Positions 34,520-45,049 of a stretch of 64,000 nucleotides of DNA are shown piece after piece. How positions within the stretch are numbered: the first letter of the stretch is position 1; every line of letters begins with the position of its first letter. The position numbers were made by a program, and so were the translations under genes. Under the pieces are notes generated by a model, which was given only the letters and a program-made list of their open reading frames with translations, had not been told where the DNA came from and made no database searches. This DNA is from Apoderus coryli (taxonomy: Eukaryota > Arthropoda > Insecta > Coleoptera > Attelabidae), in contig OU452201.1 in assembly GCA_911728435.2 (NCBI GenBank), forward strand, positions 14,384,001 through 14,448,000, written 5' to 3'.

Positions 34520-36080
34520 TAAAAACTTTGTATTTTTACTAATGAGTCATAGAATATGTCACGAGTCAAAATATCCCCACTAGCCATAATGCTCCCTCAT
34601 AAATGTACTACTTTCGGCACTTGAATACCACAACTTAAATTTCTAATGAGCTTCGACGATAGCGCAAAAAGAATATTCATAAAAAGTACCTTCATCTTAT
34701 TGGAGTTGCCTAAATAAAGTTCCCAAACTCGACGCACCTGAAAGTTCCGAATAAAGTGAGAGGAACATAAAATCTAGCGTTTGATCTACACACAGGAAAC
34801 TGAAAACTGACAAAACTTTATTTCCTATTCCTGTTACTCTAGTAAGTATAACAGGGTTGATGTGATTTGTAGGGAATATTTTCGTTTCAATGTTTTTAGC
34901 TTTTTTTGGTACTTATTTAAACTACATATAGAGAGAACATGTTACAGGATGAATGAGTTACATAAACCTGTAGAGATCTTTCACAGCTCATAAATCTGGA
35001 GCAATAGCATTGGCTATAGGCATCCGATCTATCTGTCTTTGGTTTAAATATCTACATTTGCTGCATAATGCGCAGGGAGCTCTAATTTTGAAGCCAATAT
35101 GTTTCTCTCAGCTCCTCAGGTATTTCCTCCAATAAATTTTGAAGAAATCGTTTTTAATGATGATGAATATTTATTACTGCGTTTTGTGCTATTCAACCGT
35201 AATATCTCGATATCCGTTGCCTTTTTTCTAACAATATCACATAACATAAGAAAAGCATATGCAAATACTTTTATCTACTCCACGAACGACCCTGTAGAGA
35301 GATTATCCTTAACGTCTTTTTGGTTAATTCAGCTTCACTGAAAGCAACTAAGTGCATTCATTACATATCCTTAGATCACACATCACTAAAGCACATTTAT
35401 CTATTTTTTTTATTTTTATAGGACACCTGTCCCCCACATGCACACTGCCTCCAGAAGGATGCTATACATTTAAAATCTGTGTAATCCCACGTACCTTCTT
35501 AAGGATCAGACTAGCGCATATTATATCTATGTTTCTGATGCGCATCTCAACAATATTTTATCTAGCAGCATCCGTTCAACACAATACTGTACACAAATCA
35601 TTAGGATGTTGGCACTAGATAACCATTATTATCAAATATTCACTGAGCTTGTCTTCCAGGCTGTAAGTAATAGGCTGATGTGGATCGTTAGCTGGCATAA
35701 TATAGCAAAAGGAACACGGACCCAGCGTTATTGCTCTAGTCTGGAGCAATTTTGCATTCTATTTTGGGTGTATGCGCACAACAAAACTTAATTTGAAACC
35801 GTGTATGCATACAATATACATATATAAACATACAATACAGATATACCTACTTGTTAGAGGTAAGGTAAAGTTTTTTGGATATTTTTCAAAAGCACTTGAA
35901 TTTTTCATAGACGTGCTACTTTGAGCTTAGAATAATTATTAGGTATACCATTTAGAAAGCGTATTTCAATCTCTCCGCAATAACTATATGTATAAGTAGT
36001 GTTTTCCTTAGATGTTGATTATGAGGTGAGTGTGTGGATGGATACCGCCAAAGGGGGACCCTTATACCGGAAGTTTATAC
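34520..36080. other. Intergenic, no supported gene
   Basis: The three plus frames at 35099-35341, 35352-35618 and 35606-35791 are near-contiguous but share no recognisable domain, and no splice consensus links them. I did not call a gene. Confidence 0.4.
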
Positions 36081-36081
36081 C

Positions 36082-36111
36082 AACTTTCTTATTTAAAATA
36101 TAACACCCTGT
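36082..36111 (-). repeat. ACAGGGTG-ended transposon terminus, copy 2
   Basis: Matches 18052-18081 at 26 of 30 positions, including the ACACCCTGT end. Confidence 0.6.
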
Positions 36112-36329
36112 ACATAATTATATTTTTCTAAGCCGTGGCTATTTTGGGGTAGTTTACCTATATGCAACTGTTTCTGAACGAAAACAGGTCTCCGGATAAT
36201 ATTCGCTATTTCGTCACCTGATTAGACAGTCTCTTAAAATTTTAATGATAGTTGAAGAATATCTTATAAAAATGAATTACCTTCACATACCTCTTGAGTT
36301 AACAAGGCAGAAAAAGCCCTTATATAGTA

Positions 36330-36565
36330 TTCAAGTATTACGCTAGCAAAACTGCGGTTCCATAAACCCAAAATACTGCGATGGATGCTGATCTATTTGG
36401 CAATAATTTGTTTATGGAAAAGTGCCACACTTGAAAGACTGCAAAAAGTAGCATGCATATTCATTAATGAGAATGTGCCCAACCACTAGAGCTCTATAGG
36501 TTATGACAGACCTCATACCTCTCTTCACTTGGCAATACAAAGAGCAGCGGATGGACCAAAGCAAC
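36330..36565 (+). pseudogene. LINE fragment between RT and RNase H
   Basis: One frame reads LERLQKVACIFINENVPNH followed by a stop. A shifted frame gives VMTDLIPL, and the first frame resumes with LHLAIQRAADG. This is the pattern (L..LQ..A...I......P..AL..L..L.PLHL.I...A) that follows the RT domain in RNase H-bearing LINEs of the I/R1/jockey groups. Stops and a frameshift show it is dead. Confidence 0.6.
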
Positions 36566-36840
36566 GTTCAGAGTACATGAAAATACGATTTTCTGTACAG
36601 TGATTTATTCTCACAAAGGATAAATTTTTCTTTACAGAAACCTTAGACTGTGTATTTATCGTTTTCTTATATCCATAAGACCATTAGAAATTTTAAAAGT
36701 TAAATATAATACATTATTATATATTTTACCGCAGCACCGTATGTCTTCATATCGGGACAGCATAAATTTATAAAAACTAATTCCATATAAATACAATAAA
36801 AGAAAAAAATGCCTTTTCTTGCGGTAACCAGTCATCCCCA

Positions 36841-36880
36841 AGACGGCCGTTTCGCCTGTCTACGACACTTCAGTTGAGCT
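36841..36880 (-). other. Hammerhead-like stem-loop (retroelement terminus)
   Basis: On the minus strand CTGAAG is followed by a TGTC-GTA-GACA stem-loop (36867-36857), GG and CGAAACGGCCGTCTTGGGG. This is the same box-stem-box order as at 11529, 30931, 45014 and 59000. Confidence 0.45.
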
Positions 36881-36884
36881 GGAG

Positions 36885-38165
36885 GTTTAATTTAATTACT
36901 TACTTCATACTGGTGTGTATACAGTCTTTGAACGAACGAGTTTTTCTAGATTCCGTTTTATTGATCTTATATTTTCGCCAACAAAGACATTTGCAGCACT
37001 CTTTCTGACATTTACATTTAATTTTGTTTTCGGCTAAATTAGTAAATACGATATTTCCACAAAAGTCTAGACAATTTTCTTGACATTTAATACCTAAACT
37101 GATACCATTTACCGAGTATTTAAAAATAATTTGTATTTCTCCCTTCATACGTCTCTCAGCTATACTCCTTTTTAAACTTTTAAAATGTACTTAACAATCC
37201 ATAGACGAAACTTTTAATGAGGCAGTAGAGACGAAACTCCTATTAAATGTTTGGTGTACCGAAAATACCTATTATATAGGTAGTTAAGGTTAAACGAAAT
37301 GAGTTTATTATTTACAAATGAATTACGTTCTTGAGAAAAAGATACACTTCGAGTTGAAATGAATTAAACGAAGATTGTTGAGATCGTGCAAGACTTGAAA
37401 ATATAATTTTGTTAAAAAAAAAACATATTTTTTTAATACCGTTATCACCTACTAATCGACCATGACAATGTAATAAAATAATAGGGTTTTGTGTGTGTGT
37501 GTGTAAATTAATGGCTCTGGTTATAACCAACTGACCAGCATCCCTCCTTGTTATTAATTCTTATTATAATTCTATCTTAGAATTAATTATTATAAATTCG
37601 TACAAAATTTTGTAAACATTAACGTCGTTTAGACTGACGACATAGTCTATGTTGAAGGGTGAAGCTACCATTCCTTTTAGTTATATATCTATGTGGAACA
37701 TATTTTGGGCAATAAGGAAGTTTCCTATGACACAAAGACAGAAGAAAACTATATAAATCGCTATATAATAAAAATACATTAAATACTGTGAAAGAATTAT
37801 TTGAATATCTTGAAAAATGACCAAGTTATTTACATTTTACTGTAACACAATAAAAATTAAAAACACGCGCGGTCCATTCGTGCTATGACATCACATGTCT
37901 CGTCGCCCGCAGCTCAGCGTATAGTGTAGCATCGATAATGTTTGTTTATTTATGAGTGTAGTAAGAGATATGCATAAATATTATGCTAGAACCAAGGATT
38001 ATACTAACCTTTGCTAGAACCGACTATTTCGGCCGTGTTTTATGATTGTTCGCAGTATTTCTGACTGTTTGTGTGTATTGTGCTCCCTATAACATAAAAT
38101 TATTTTATTTGTTAAAATACGGTACCATTAGTAATATATTAATAGCTATCTATAGAAGAATACCT
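36885..38165. other. Intergenic, no supported gene
   Basis: The minus frame 36900-37148 is Cys/Lys-rich (CQKECCKCLCWRKYK) but has no domain I can name. A (GT)7 run lies at 37491-37504. The stretch 37860-37930 is less AT-rich than its surroundings. Confidence 0.4.
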
Positions 38166-38172
38166 ATAAGTA

Positions 38173-38743
38173 TTAAAGACGTATAATTTTGACGATGGAG
38201 ACTGGATTTGTACGGAGGCAGTCCGATAATTTACCAAAAGTTGACATGGCCATGGTTTTAAATTTTCTGACCGAAAATCCATTATTAACTAGCGTGTCTA
38301 TTAGAAAATAAGTGTCTTCAAGTAATTCTTTTTCCAAACATTTCATAGGTTTCTGTCGGAATTTAGTTTGACAGCTTTTATCTTTTTTTTTACCTTTAAT
38401 AAATACTTGTACGGTCTTATTTTTTGTTGGTATTTTTACACGGTCTTCCATGTCCACATCGAAACCGTCATTTAGTACAAATATAGGATCTTCAGGTTCT
38501 TGTACTTTTCCGTCAATATCATCGCATTCAATAAATTCAGTGGGTTGTTGGGCAACAGAGGCTGAACCTTCCATTGAAATTATTTTTTTTATGTTGCTTA
38601 GCGCGACGGCGCTTTGCAAAAGCAGTCCTTGGTTGTTTTTGGTCTTTCGTACTGTGACAAGCAAAATTAAGAGGTAAAACATGTTTTTTAGGGAACAGTC
38701 TGCCTCCAACCAGTCGATATATCATAAAATTTTCAGTATCCTT
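38173..38743 (-). pseudogene. THAP-domain protein, second exon, frameshifted
   Basis: From a candidate splice acceptor (AG at 38745-38744), one frame gives KDTENFMIYRLVGGRLF and then KHVLPLNF, the C-terminal half of a THAP zinc finger with its AVPxxF-like box. The basic run AKRRRAKQHKK follows. At the A8 run (38583-38590) the frame must move by one base. The other frame then continues with MEGSASVAQQPTEFIE, an acidic stretch, KKKDKSCQTK and a helical C-terminus to the stop at 38173. Loss of one A would join the two halves. Without that change the product ends at TTH (38537). This is a pseudogene, or a real gene with an assembly error in a homopolymer. Confidence 0.55.
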
Positions 38744-39124
38744 CTCGACCCGAAAAAATATAAAAAATTAATATTATAAACGTCAGGGTCTTTAATGGTG
38801 GAAAAAACCTGCATTATGTTGTTAGGCAAACCTCAGGAAGTAATTTTTTCTAATTTTTCCTATACTACATAAGAGTCACCCTATATAGAACGTACTGCAA
38901 TTTTTATCCGTCATTAAAGACTCACCCTATATATATCATACAAAATTATGGCTATTTTAAAGCCTGCTATTAATGTATTGATAAATTGCGAGAATAACAA
39001 AACTAGCTGACTGCTGACTGAATATAGTTTTTGTTTACCTACCTAATATTTACTTTTTTTTTCATACCTATATTGAGTTGAAAATTAAAAATAACCAAAA
39101 ACTAGTCCAGCGTTTCTAGCAGAC

Positions 39125-39331
39125 ATCGAAATGATCTTCACAACAATACCGTAATGATTTTTCCGACAAAGGCTCTCTTTTCATTACTTTGCCCCACTTA
39201 ACCCTTGTTTTTTTATCTTTTGGCATCGTAAAAAAATGTTTTTCGGGTGTAGTGAAAGTTGTGTTAGTACATTTAGGCACAACACAATATTTATAATGCA
39301 CTTCTTTATTATTTTGTGTAGTTTCCATCAT
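39125..39331 (-). CDS. THAP-domain protein, first exon
   Basis: ATG at 39331-39329 (a second ATG follows directly) opens 69 codons. C16-x4-C21 and C64-x2-H67 form the C2CH zinc site. Invariant-type W46, the PEKHFFTMPK segment and CCEDHFD fit a THAP DNA-binding domain. Upstream TTG codons extend the frame but the ATG pair is the sensible start. After HFD the frame meets GTCTGC and then TAG, so a GT donor at 39124-39123 to the exon ending at 38743 restores the rest of the domain (intron of about 381 bases). The donor is weak. THAP domains occur in host chromatin proteins and in P-element-type transposases; which this is cannot be told. Confidence 0.65.
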
Positions 39332-39360
39332 GAAAACACACACTCTCAGCAATCCTCAAG

Positions 39361-39372
39361 TACTATTATATA
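39361..39372 (-). promoter_or_regulatory. Candidate TATA box of the THAP gene
   Basis: On the minus strand TATATAATAGTA ends about 30 bases before the ATG. ACGTCA- and TGACGT-type CRE-like strings lie just upstream (about 39380-39410). The implied leader is very short. This is position-based inference. Confidence 0.35.
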
Positions 39373-39469
39373 GGAGCACGTCATGTTGATTGAGACTTGA
39401 CGTAATCGCGTTGTCCGGCTGGCCACACGCCGTAGAATTTGAAATTGGTAATGAAAAAAATCATAACGT

Positions 39470-40256
39470 CGGCATTTATGAAGATAATTTAAAAATTCTT
39501 TCAGTAGGCTTTATTGCATCTTTAGTTTTATTTAATAAGAATAAAACTAAAAAAATGGAAACTTCCTTATTCATAATGAGATGCGCCAGATCTCCTGTTG
39601 CCCCACAATCACAGTTTAGTTTAGTAAACCAATTCGTTTTTTATGCTTTGGAGACAAAGCATGAGAGCTTCGAATGGTTTTATTCCATTCATGTTTGAAC
39701 CACCGAGAGTTTGGTATTTTTCGAACGAATTTTTTGTAATATATGCCTTTATTAGACATATTATACTCTAGTTACCACTCTTTATATATTCTTTTGAGAT
39801 TGAAAGATAGTCTGTAAAGGGCAGTTTAAATTTAATTTTAGTCTCGTTCACTGTGTCCTCTTTTGTTGCTTTGTCTACTAGTTCATTTTCTACGATACCA
39901 TTTTGGCAGCTGAATTCCGAGATGGTTTGTAGGAATTATGCTTGGAAAATGTTTTATTTGCATTAAAGCACTTTGTGAGTCAGATAACTATATTTTTAGA
40001 TGATTGATTCAAGTTTTAACTATATTTAAGAGCGTTATAAATAGTTCGGCACTATAAATATAAAGTATTTGCGCGTAAATTTTTTGATTATATTTAGGTT
40101 TTTATGGTAGAAAGCATATCCTGTATTGATGTCCAATACTGAACCGTCCGTAAATATTTGCTTACTGGATTTTTTAGTTAAATTATAAATATTAATAATG
40201 GACTGACGATGACCTACCATTTGGATGTACAAAGTGTCTAATGGAGGATCAATCAC
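39470..40256 (-). pseudogene. LINE RNase H domain and C-terminus, degenerate
   Basis: The minus frame from 40256 contains KQIFTDGSVLDINTGYAFYH, the first RNase H motif (TDGS). Further down, other frames give QNGIVENELVDKATKE, the last RNase H motif (GI..NE..D.A.KE). Then comes CDCGATGDLAHLI, the Cys/His-type C-terminal motif that follows RNase H in many I-like LINEs. Order and spacing fit the 3' third of an RNase H-bearing LINE. Multiple stops and shifts show decay. The plus frame at 39390-39698 is a shadow. Confidence 0.7.
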
Positions 40257-40259
40257 TCC

Positions 40260-41495
40260 ACGTCAGTATAGTACCGGCCATACGCAAACTGGACGCACCC
40301 GGAAGTAAAAGCTTTGCATCTATATATATTATATACTTATAATAGAAAAAATACCAAAACAATAAGAATCCAACAATGATGAATAAACAATCAATTGCTC
40401 TATCAATTTTATGTCTACTTTGTTCCCTCTTATACCCACTATATTGAAAACATTATTTATGCTTGTTGATAGAAAACCCCATAAAACATATCGAACATAA
40501 GTAATTTCCAGTGCACATATTGTTGATATATTCAAGATTAAGTAAATCTACCATTCAAAGGATTTTAAGAAGAATTGAAAATGGAAAAATTAATTGACAC
40601 TTTCACTTTACGAAGCTATACAGGCAAAAAATATCAATTAATTTTAACAAGCCGCTATTTTTATATCCATATTTTTTTGACAATTTAATTAATTCGTTCA
40701 TTTAAAAATAAATCTTCGTATACCTTACAACGATAAGTTCTTTTTTCTTGTTTTTGTTTATTGGAAAATCACGACATGGGCTTTGTAAGGGACGCAATAA
40801 ACAACAAAAATACAAATCTTAAATTTGTTCCCAAATTGTTTATTTATGGTTCGGAATAGGGCTGAACCCAACTTATATCTACATTCATAAATCTACGCAA
40901 ATAGTCTCTGGAATTTCGCTTGTATGGTGCCGAATTCGCTGTTCAAACTTCCGGTGTAACAAACACCCACCTAGCACAGAACTTCACTATGCGTCAATGT
41001 TGATTTAAAATATTTCGTACACATTCGATTATCTGGTAGCCTAAACTATTTCGCAACGCCTTCAATCTGCTGCCATCTACTACGATTTTATAAAATTTTT
41101 TGGATTATTTCAGTAGTCGTGACGTTATTGCAGGGTCCTGAATGAAGTGCATCCTGCGTGGTTTTTTATGAGCGCATCTTCTATGATTATTCCATTTACA
41201 CGTAAACAATCGAACTGAAGGTTGCCGGGTAGGAATAATGTTATAACATTTCAGCAAAAATTAAGACCTGTCCTTTCTATAAGGCAAGAACATTTTCACT
41301 ACAACCTCGTATATTGTCTAAAGGAATAATTTAACTGAAAACAGAAGCGGTGATAGAATGGACAAACAAACTTTAAAATAGTTTTAGAGCTACTATTTAG
41401 GATGTTGTGCACCTGTACTTTCAACAGGACACATCACTAAAAGAACAAATAACAAATGGTATTCTCGTTTGAGTTTAATGGCATTTTCTTTCGTT
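40260..41495. other. AT-rich intergenic or intronic DNA
   Basis: No exon was recognised. If the LRR exon at 41500 belongs to a + strand gene, this is probably its intron. Confidence 0.4.
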
Positions 41496-41499
41496 GTAG

Positions 41500-41816
41500 G
41501 TAACCAATTCACCTGCGACTGTCGTTTGAAATGGATGTACAAACTTCGCAATGAAACGACAAATAAAAATATCCGCAATACTTTGGATGAATTGGTCTGT
41601 TATTTGCCGACGGATGCCACACTTACAGAAACAACTACAGCCACAATACATTCAGGAGTTACTGAAGCATTAAGAGAGTTCTATGTAGATTCGGAAGATG
41701 AGTCTAATAATGAAATGTTGGTAGATAACCCGATAGAAAATTCAGATTATTCAGACACGAATGGAAAGAATGAGCGATTTTTGCTTTCAATACCGTTGCA
41801 CCATCTCCCATGTCCG
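41500..41816 (+). CDS. Internal exon of a leucine-rich-repeat protein (LRRCT domain)
   Basis: The exon is bounded by a pyrimidine-rich acceptor (TTTCTTTCGTTGTAG, AG at 41498-41499) and a strong donor (CCG then GTAAGT at 41817). It starts with the last two bases of a split Gly codon and ends in phase 0. Translation begins GNQFTCDCRLKWMYKLRNET, the CxC start of an LRR C-terminal cap, then a third Cys in DELVCYL. An acidic, Ser/Asn-rich linker follows (DSEDESNNEM and on), then RFLLSIPLHHLPCP. That last Cys could be the fourth of the cap. LRRCT caps close LRR arrays of extracellular adhesion or receptor proteins. The LRR exons and C-terminus are not visible, so the gene is unnamed. Confidence 0.8.
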
Positions 41817-41819
41817 GTA

Positions 41820-44800
41820 AGTTTCAATATGTCTATATTACAACAATAATAATAAATTGGAATTTAGATTGATGCCAGAATCAAACTAATTCCGTCTTGT
41901 TAACAAAACATTTATAGGATATTGTATTTTTATTAACAAACGAAAAAAAAATGATTGTACGATCTACAATTATTCTTTTTAAAAACATTGCTGGACAGTG
42001 AAACCACACAAAGAAAATTTTAGTGAAAATTATATTCTTTTATAGCAGTTTCATTTTTTACTCCCTTAAATATTGCCGGGTCTTTTTGAAACACCCTGAC
42101 TGACGCGTCCAATTTATTTTAGTAATCGGGTACACCATTGCTCGCTATGATACCTTATACTTCCGGGTGGTTTATCTTTGATGCCTTCAACGATTTGCAT
42201 TGGTGGTTAACTGAGAATTATTTTCTTGGTAAATATAAATATTCCCCGCCTATGCATATCAAAGTTTGTTTGCTTTCTCGAAAACTTTAGAAAGATATAA
42301 ATATGGTCACTCAACGGGCATCATCGGTTATCATTACATTTTGAATCTTGGAGCTTTGAAAAATAACCATCTCTAGCTGTAATGGGCTTTTTATTAAAAA
42401 TTTTTGCGTTCAAACGACTCAGAGGGTAGCAGTCTAAATATACTTACTCATTGACATTAGAAGCGTTACACCCAGAAGGAATAATTTTTTGGGCTGGATT
42501 TTTTGGTTTTACATCAAAAATGAAAATAGATCATTTGCTAGAAATTATTGTATTAAGATGTATTTCAAAAAAAAAAATTAATAATGTATTTGACGACCCC
42601 GTAGCTGACTATACTCCAGTACACGTCTATGCATCAAGAAAATTAGACGGTCCATATCCGTTGAGGTTTAACTGGACGGTATGAAACCAATCCAAAGGCT
42701 CGAATACGGCGATATAGTCTCACAGAGCGCGAGAGTTAAAAAAATAGGCTAAAATGCAATTTTTTGTTATCGGAGCCCTTACAACTATATCCATCCAAAA
42801 CACCCATTTGACGTATTAAAAAACTGTGTTATTTGAAACTAAATTTCACCAAAATTTTCTCCCTCGCTCTTTTTTTTTTGTCTAGGAATATATGTTAAGA
42901 TCGGTTAGAATTACAATACCCTCGATGTGAATTTCTTATCTTATGCGTTTGTATTATAAACTTGTAACAAGCGCTCTGAAAATCGATAATTTATTTAATT
43001 CTGTTAAATAATTAATAATTGTATTTCTCTTTATTAGGGTTTTATGTGATACAACCGTAAATAATTCTTGTTTTATTAAGGTACCTCATTAAAAATCTAA
43101 TATCAAATGCAACTAATTGGCTATATAGGCATTCAACAATTAAATACACTGTTACTTTGTCAATAAAACTTTTGAGGACATCTTAATGCAAATTCGGCGC
43201 TGAATTTCATGAATATTTCATTTCTTCTTTAGGATGTAGGATTCTCTCATATACTTTGCTTTTTAAATAACGCCACATCCCCCGTATCTGATAAGAATAA
43301 TAGGTAGTTATCTTTTCGCTTACCAAGAAGTTTGATATCCAGTTTTTTGCTTTTAATAAGTTAGCTAAATTTGCGTTTATCGTATAACTGTATTTTGTCT
43401 TAACTCGTATTGGTGTAACATTACGATGTAAACAGTCGTAAAACGTACACAATTTATGCAATTTGGTTAGATAGATTCTTTGTATGTGTGAAAAAATGAC
43501 CGAAGATATTAAAAAAGCTAATTCGTGCGGTAGTTCAGGTTTAGACAGTACCTATAATTTTTATAAACTAGAAAAATCCCTAGTATTCCCCAATTTATTG
43601 ACATAATGTATTCATGCGAAAATTAATTGCTGCAGGTGGAATACAGGCCAACACCAATTACGATAAAACAAGTCACCACATTCTACTCTGAGGCAACGTT
43701 GCTGAACAAAACTGCAGGAAATTCGTCGGGTGTTAACTTTGTTTGGGCTATTGTATTTACATGTTTGTCCATGTTGTTTTGGATTTAAATAGCTTTTGAA
43801 TGAGAGACACAGAATGAAAGAGAGAGACCGATAGACCTATGGATGAAAGCATTTGCAGAACTAGAATTGACAAATACGGCGGGTGGACACGTATGTCATG
43901 CTCATTATTTAGAGAATCGGACGAGTGATAAACCGATATCTCTATATTATGTCTACTACGTACCTACATGGAGCGAGGGCGTATATCTGATTTTCGAAAT
44001 TGTATACAGGGTGAACGTAACAGGTAAATATATTTTCTGTTGACCAAAGTTAAATCGACTACCAATATAACTTTTTTCTTTAAAACAAATTTTATATTTA
44101 AAATTTACTCTCCCTCATGAACAATAGCATTAATAAATGTATGGCACAATAAAGCGATTGCCTCTCTGTCTGGTGAAAGTTGCGCTCTCTTGTTACCCCG
44201 ACTTGAAGTAGTGCAGTAGAGAAGCGTCTTTCTCTGCACACTTTCTTTACGTACAAAATAACATGCTAGTGAATTTCACTGGAATACTTTTGAAATGATA
44301 CTGTACCAGTCCTTACTATTGATTAAGTCGAGTAAAAAGAAATGGGATTTTAAACATGAAGGTACGATATTTTACGTCGAATCTTTACAAACTATATAAG
44401 AGGTGCCCATAAAATACGTTCACCCTAGAATATGATTATAGAGAATGAGAGAGCATTAGGTGTAAGTTTTAAAAACGTAAAAATTTATCATTCGCAACTA
44501 ATGTTTAAAGATTGTGTATTAATGTAATATATTATTAAATATCTGCAGCTCAATATAAAATAAAAATTTAAGTATACCATTAGAAGTGTTATTTGTAAAT
44601 ATTACAAATAATAAAACTGCGGTGGATGCACCGCGCGGACCGAACGATATCAATTTGACTCTTAGATTATAAAAGTAAAACAGATGCAGCAAGTCACTCA
44701 CAAATTCCTACGGAGGTGCAACAAGTATTGTTTTGAATAAATTAATTAATATGCATTTTTAAATAATATAATATTTAATATGCTTTATGATATTATTAAA

Positions 44801-45000
44801 TAGTACTTATATTATAATTTTCCACATGATAATCTAAAACCTGTTTTATTAAATTTGTCCTAATAGCGACTAATTTTGATATCTGACTATAGCAGTATAA
44901 TTCTAGTTATTCCATATTTCAATGTTCGCTATAATATGAAGATCGATTATGATTAATTCTAACATTTGTTAGAAACTCCTATTTAAAAGAGTTCATTAAT
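41820..45000. other. AT-rich DNA, probably intronic or intergenic
   Basis: No further exon of the LRR gene was recognised. The plus frame 42451-42684 ends in a protein-like stretch (KLDGPYPLRFNWTV) with GTATGA after it, but has no clear acceptor or domain. TATACAGGGTGAACG at about 43995 is an ACAGGGTG-type terminus. Confidence 0.4.
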
Positions 45001-45013
45001 AATAATGTTCAGC

Positions 45014-45047
45014 AGTGAAGATGACCGTAAGTACGAAACATGTATGG
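45014..45047 (+). other. Hammerhead-like stem-loop remnant
   Basis: AGTGAAGATGACC, a short loop and GTACGAAACATGTATGG follow each other. The CGAAACATGTATGG string is identical to that at 59024-59037, and the 5' box is a one-base variant (GTGAAGATG for CTGAAGATG). The stem is poor, so this is a decayed copy. Confidence 0.45.
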
Positions 45048-45049
45048 AT

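Noticed and set aside
35099..35791. Three adjoining plus frames as exons of one gene
   Set aside because: No acceptor/donor pairs in compatible phase and no recognisable domain in any of them.
36900..37148. Cys/Lys-rich minus-strand frame as a small metal-binding protein
   Set aside because: Cysteine spacing fits no zinc finger I know, and there is no second supporting feature.
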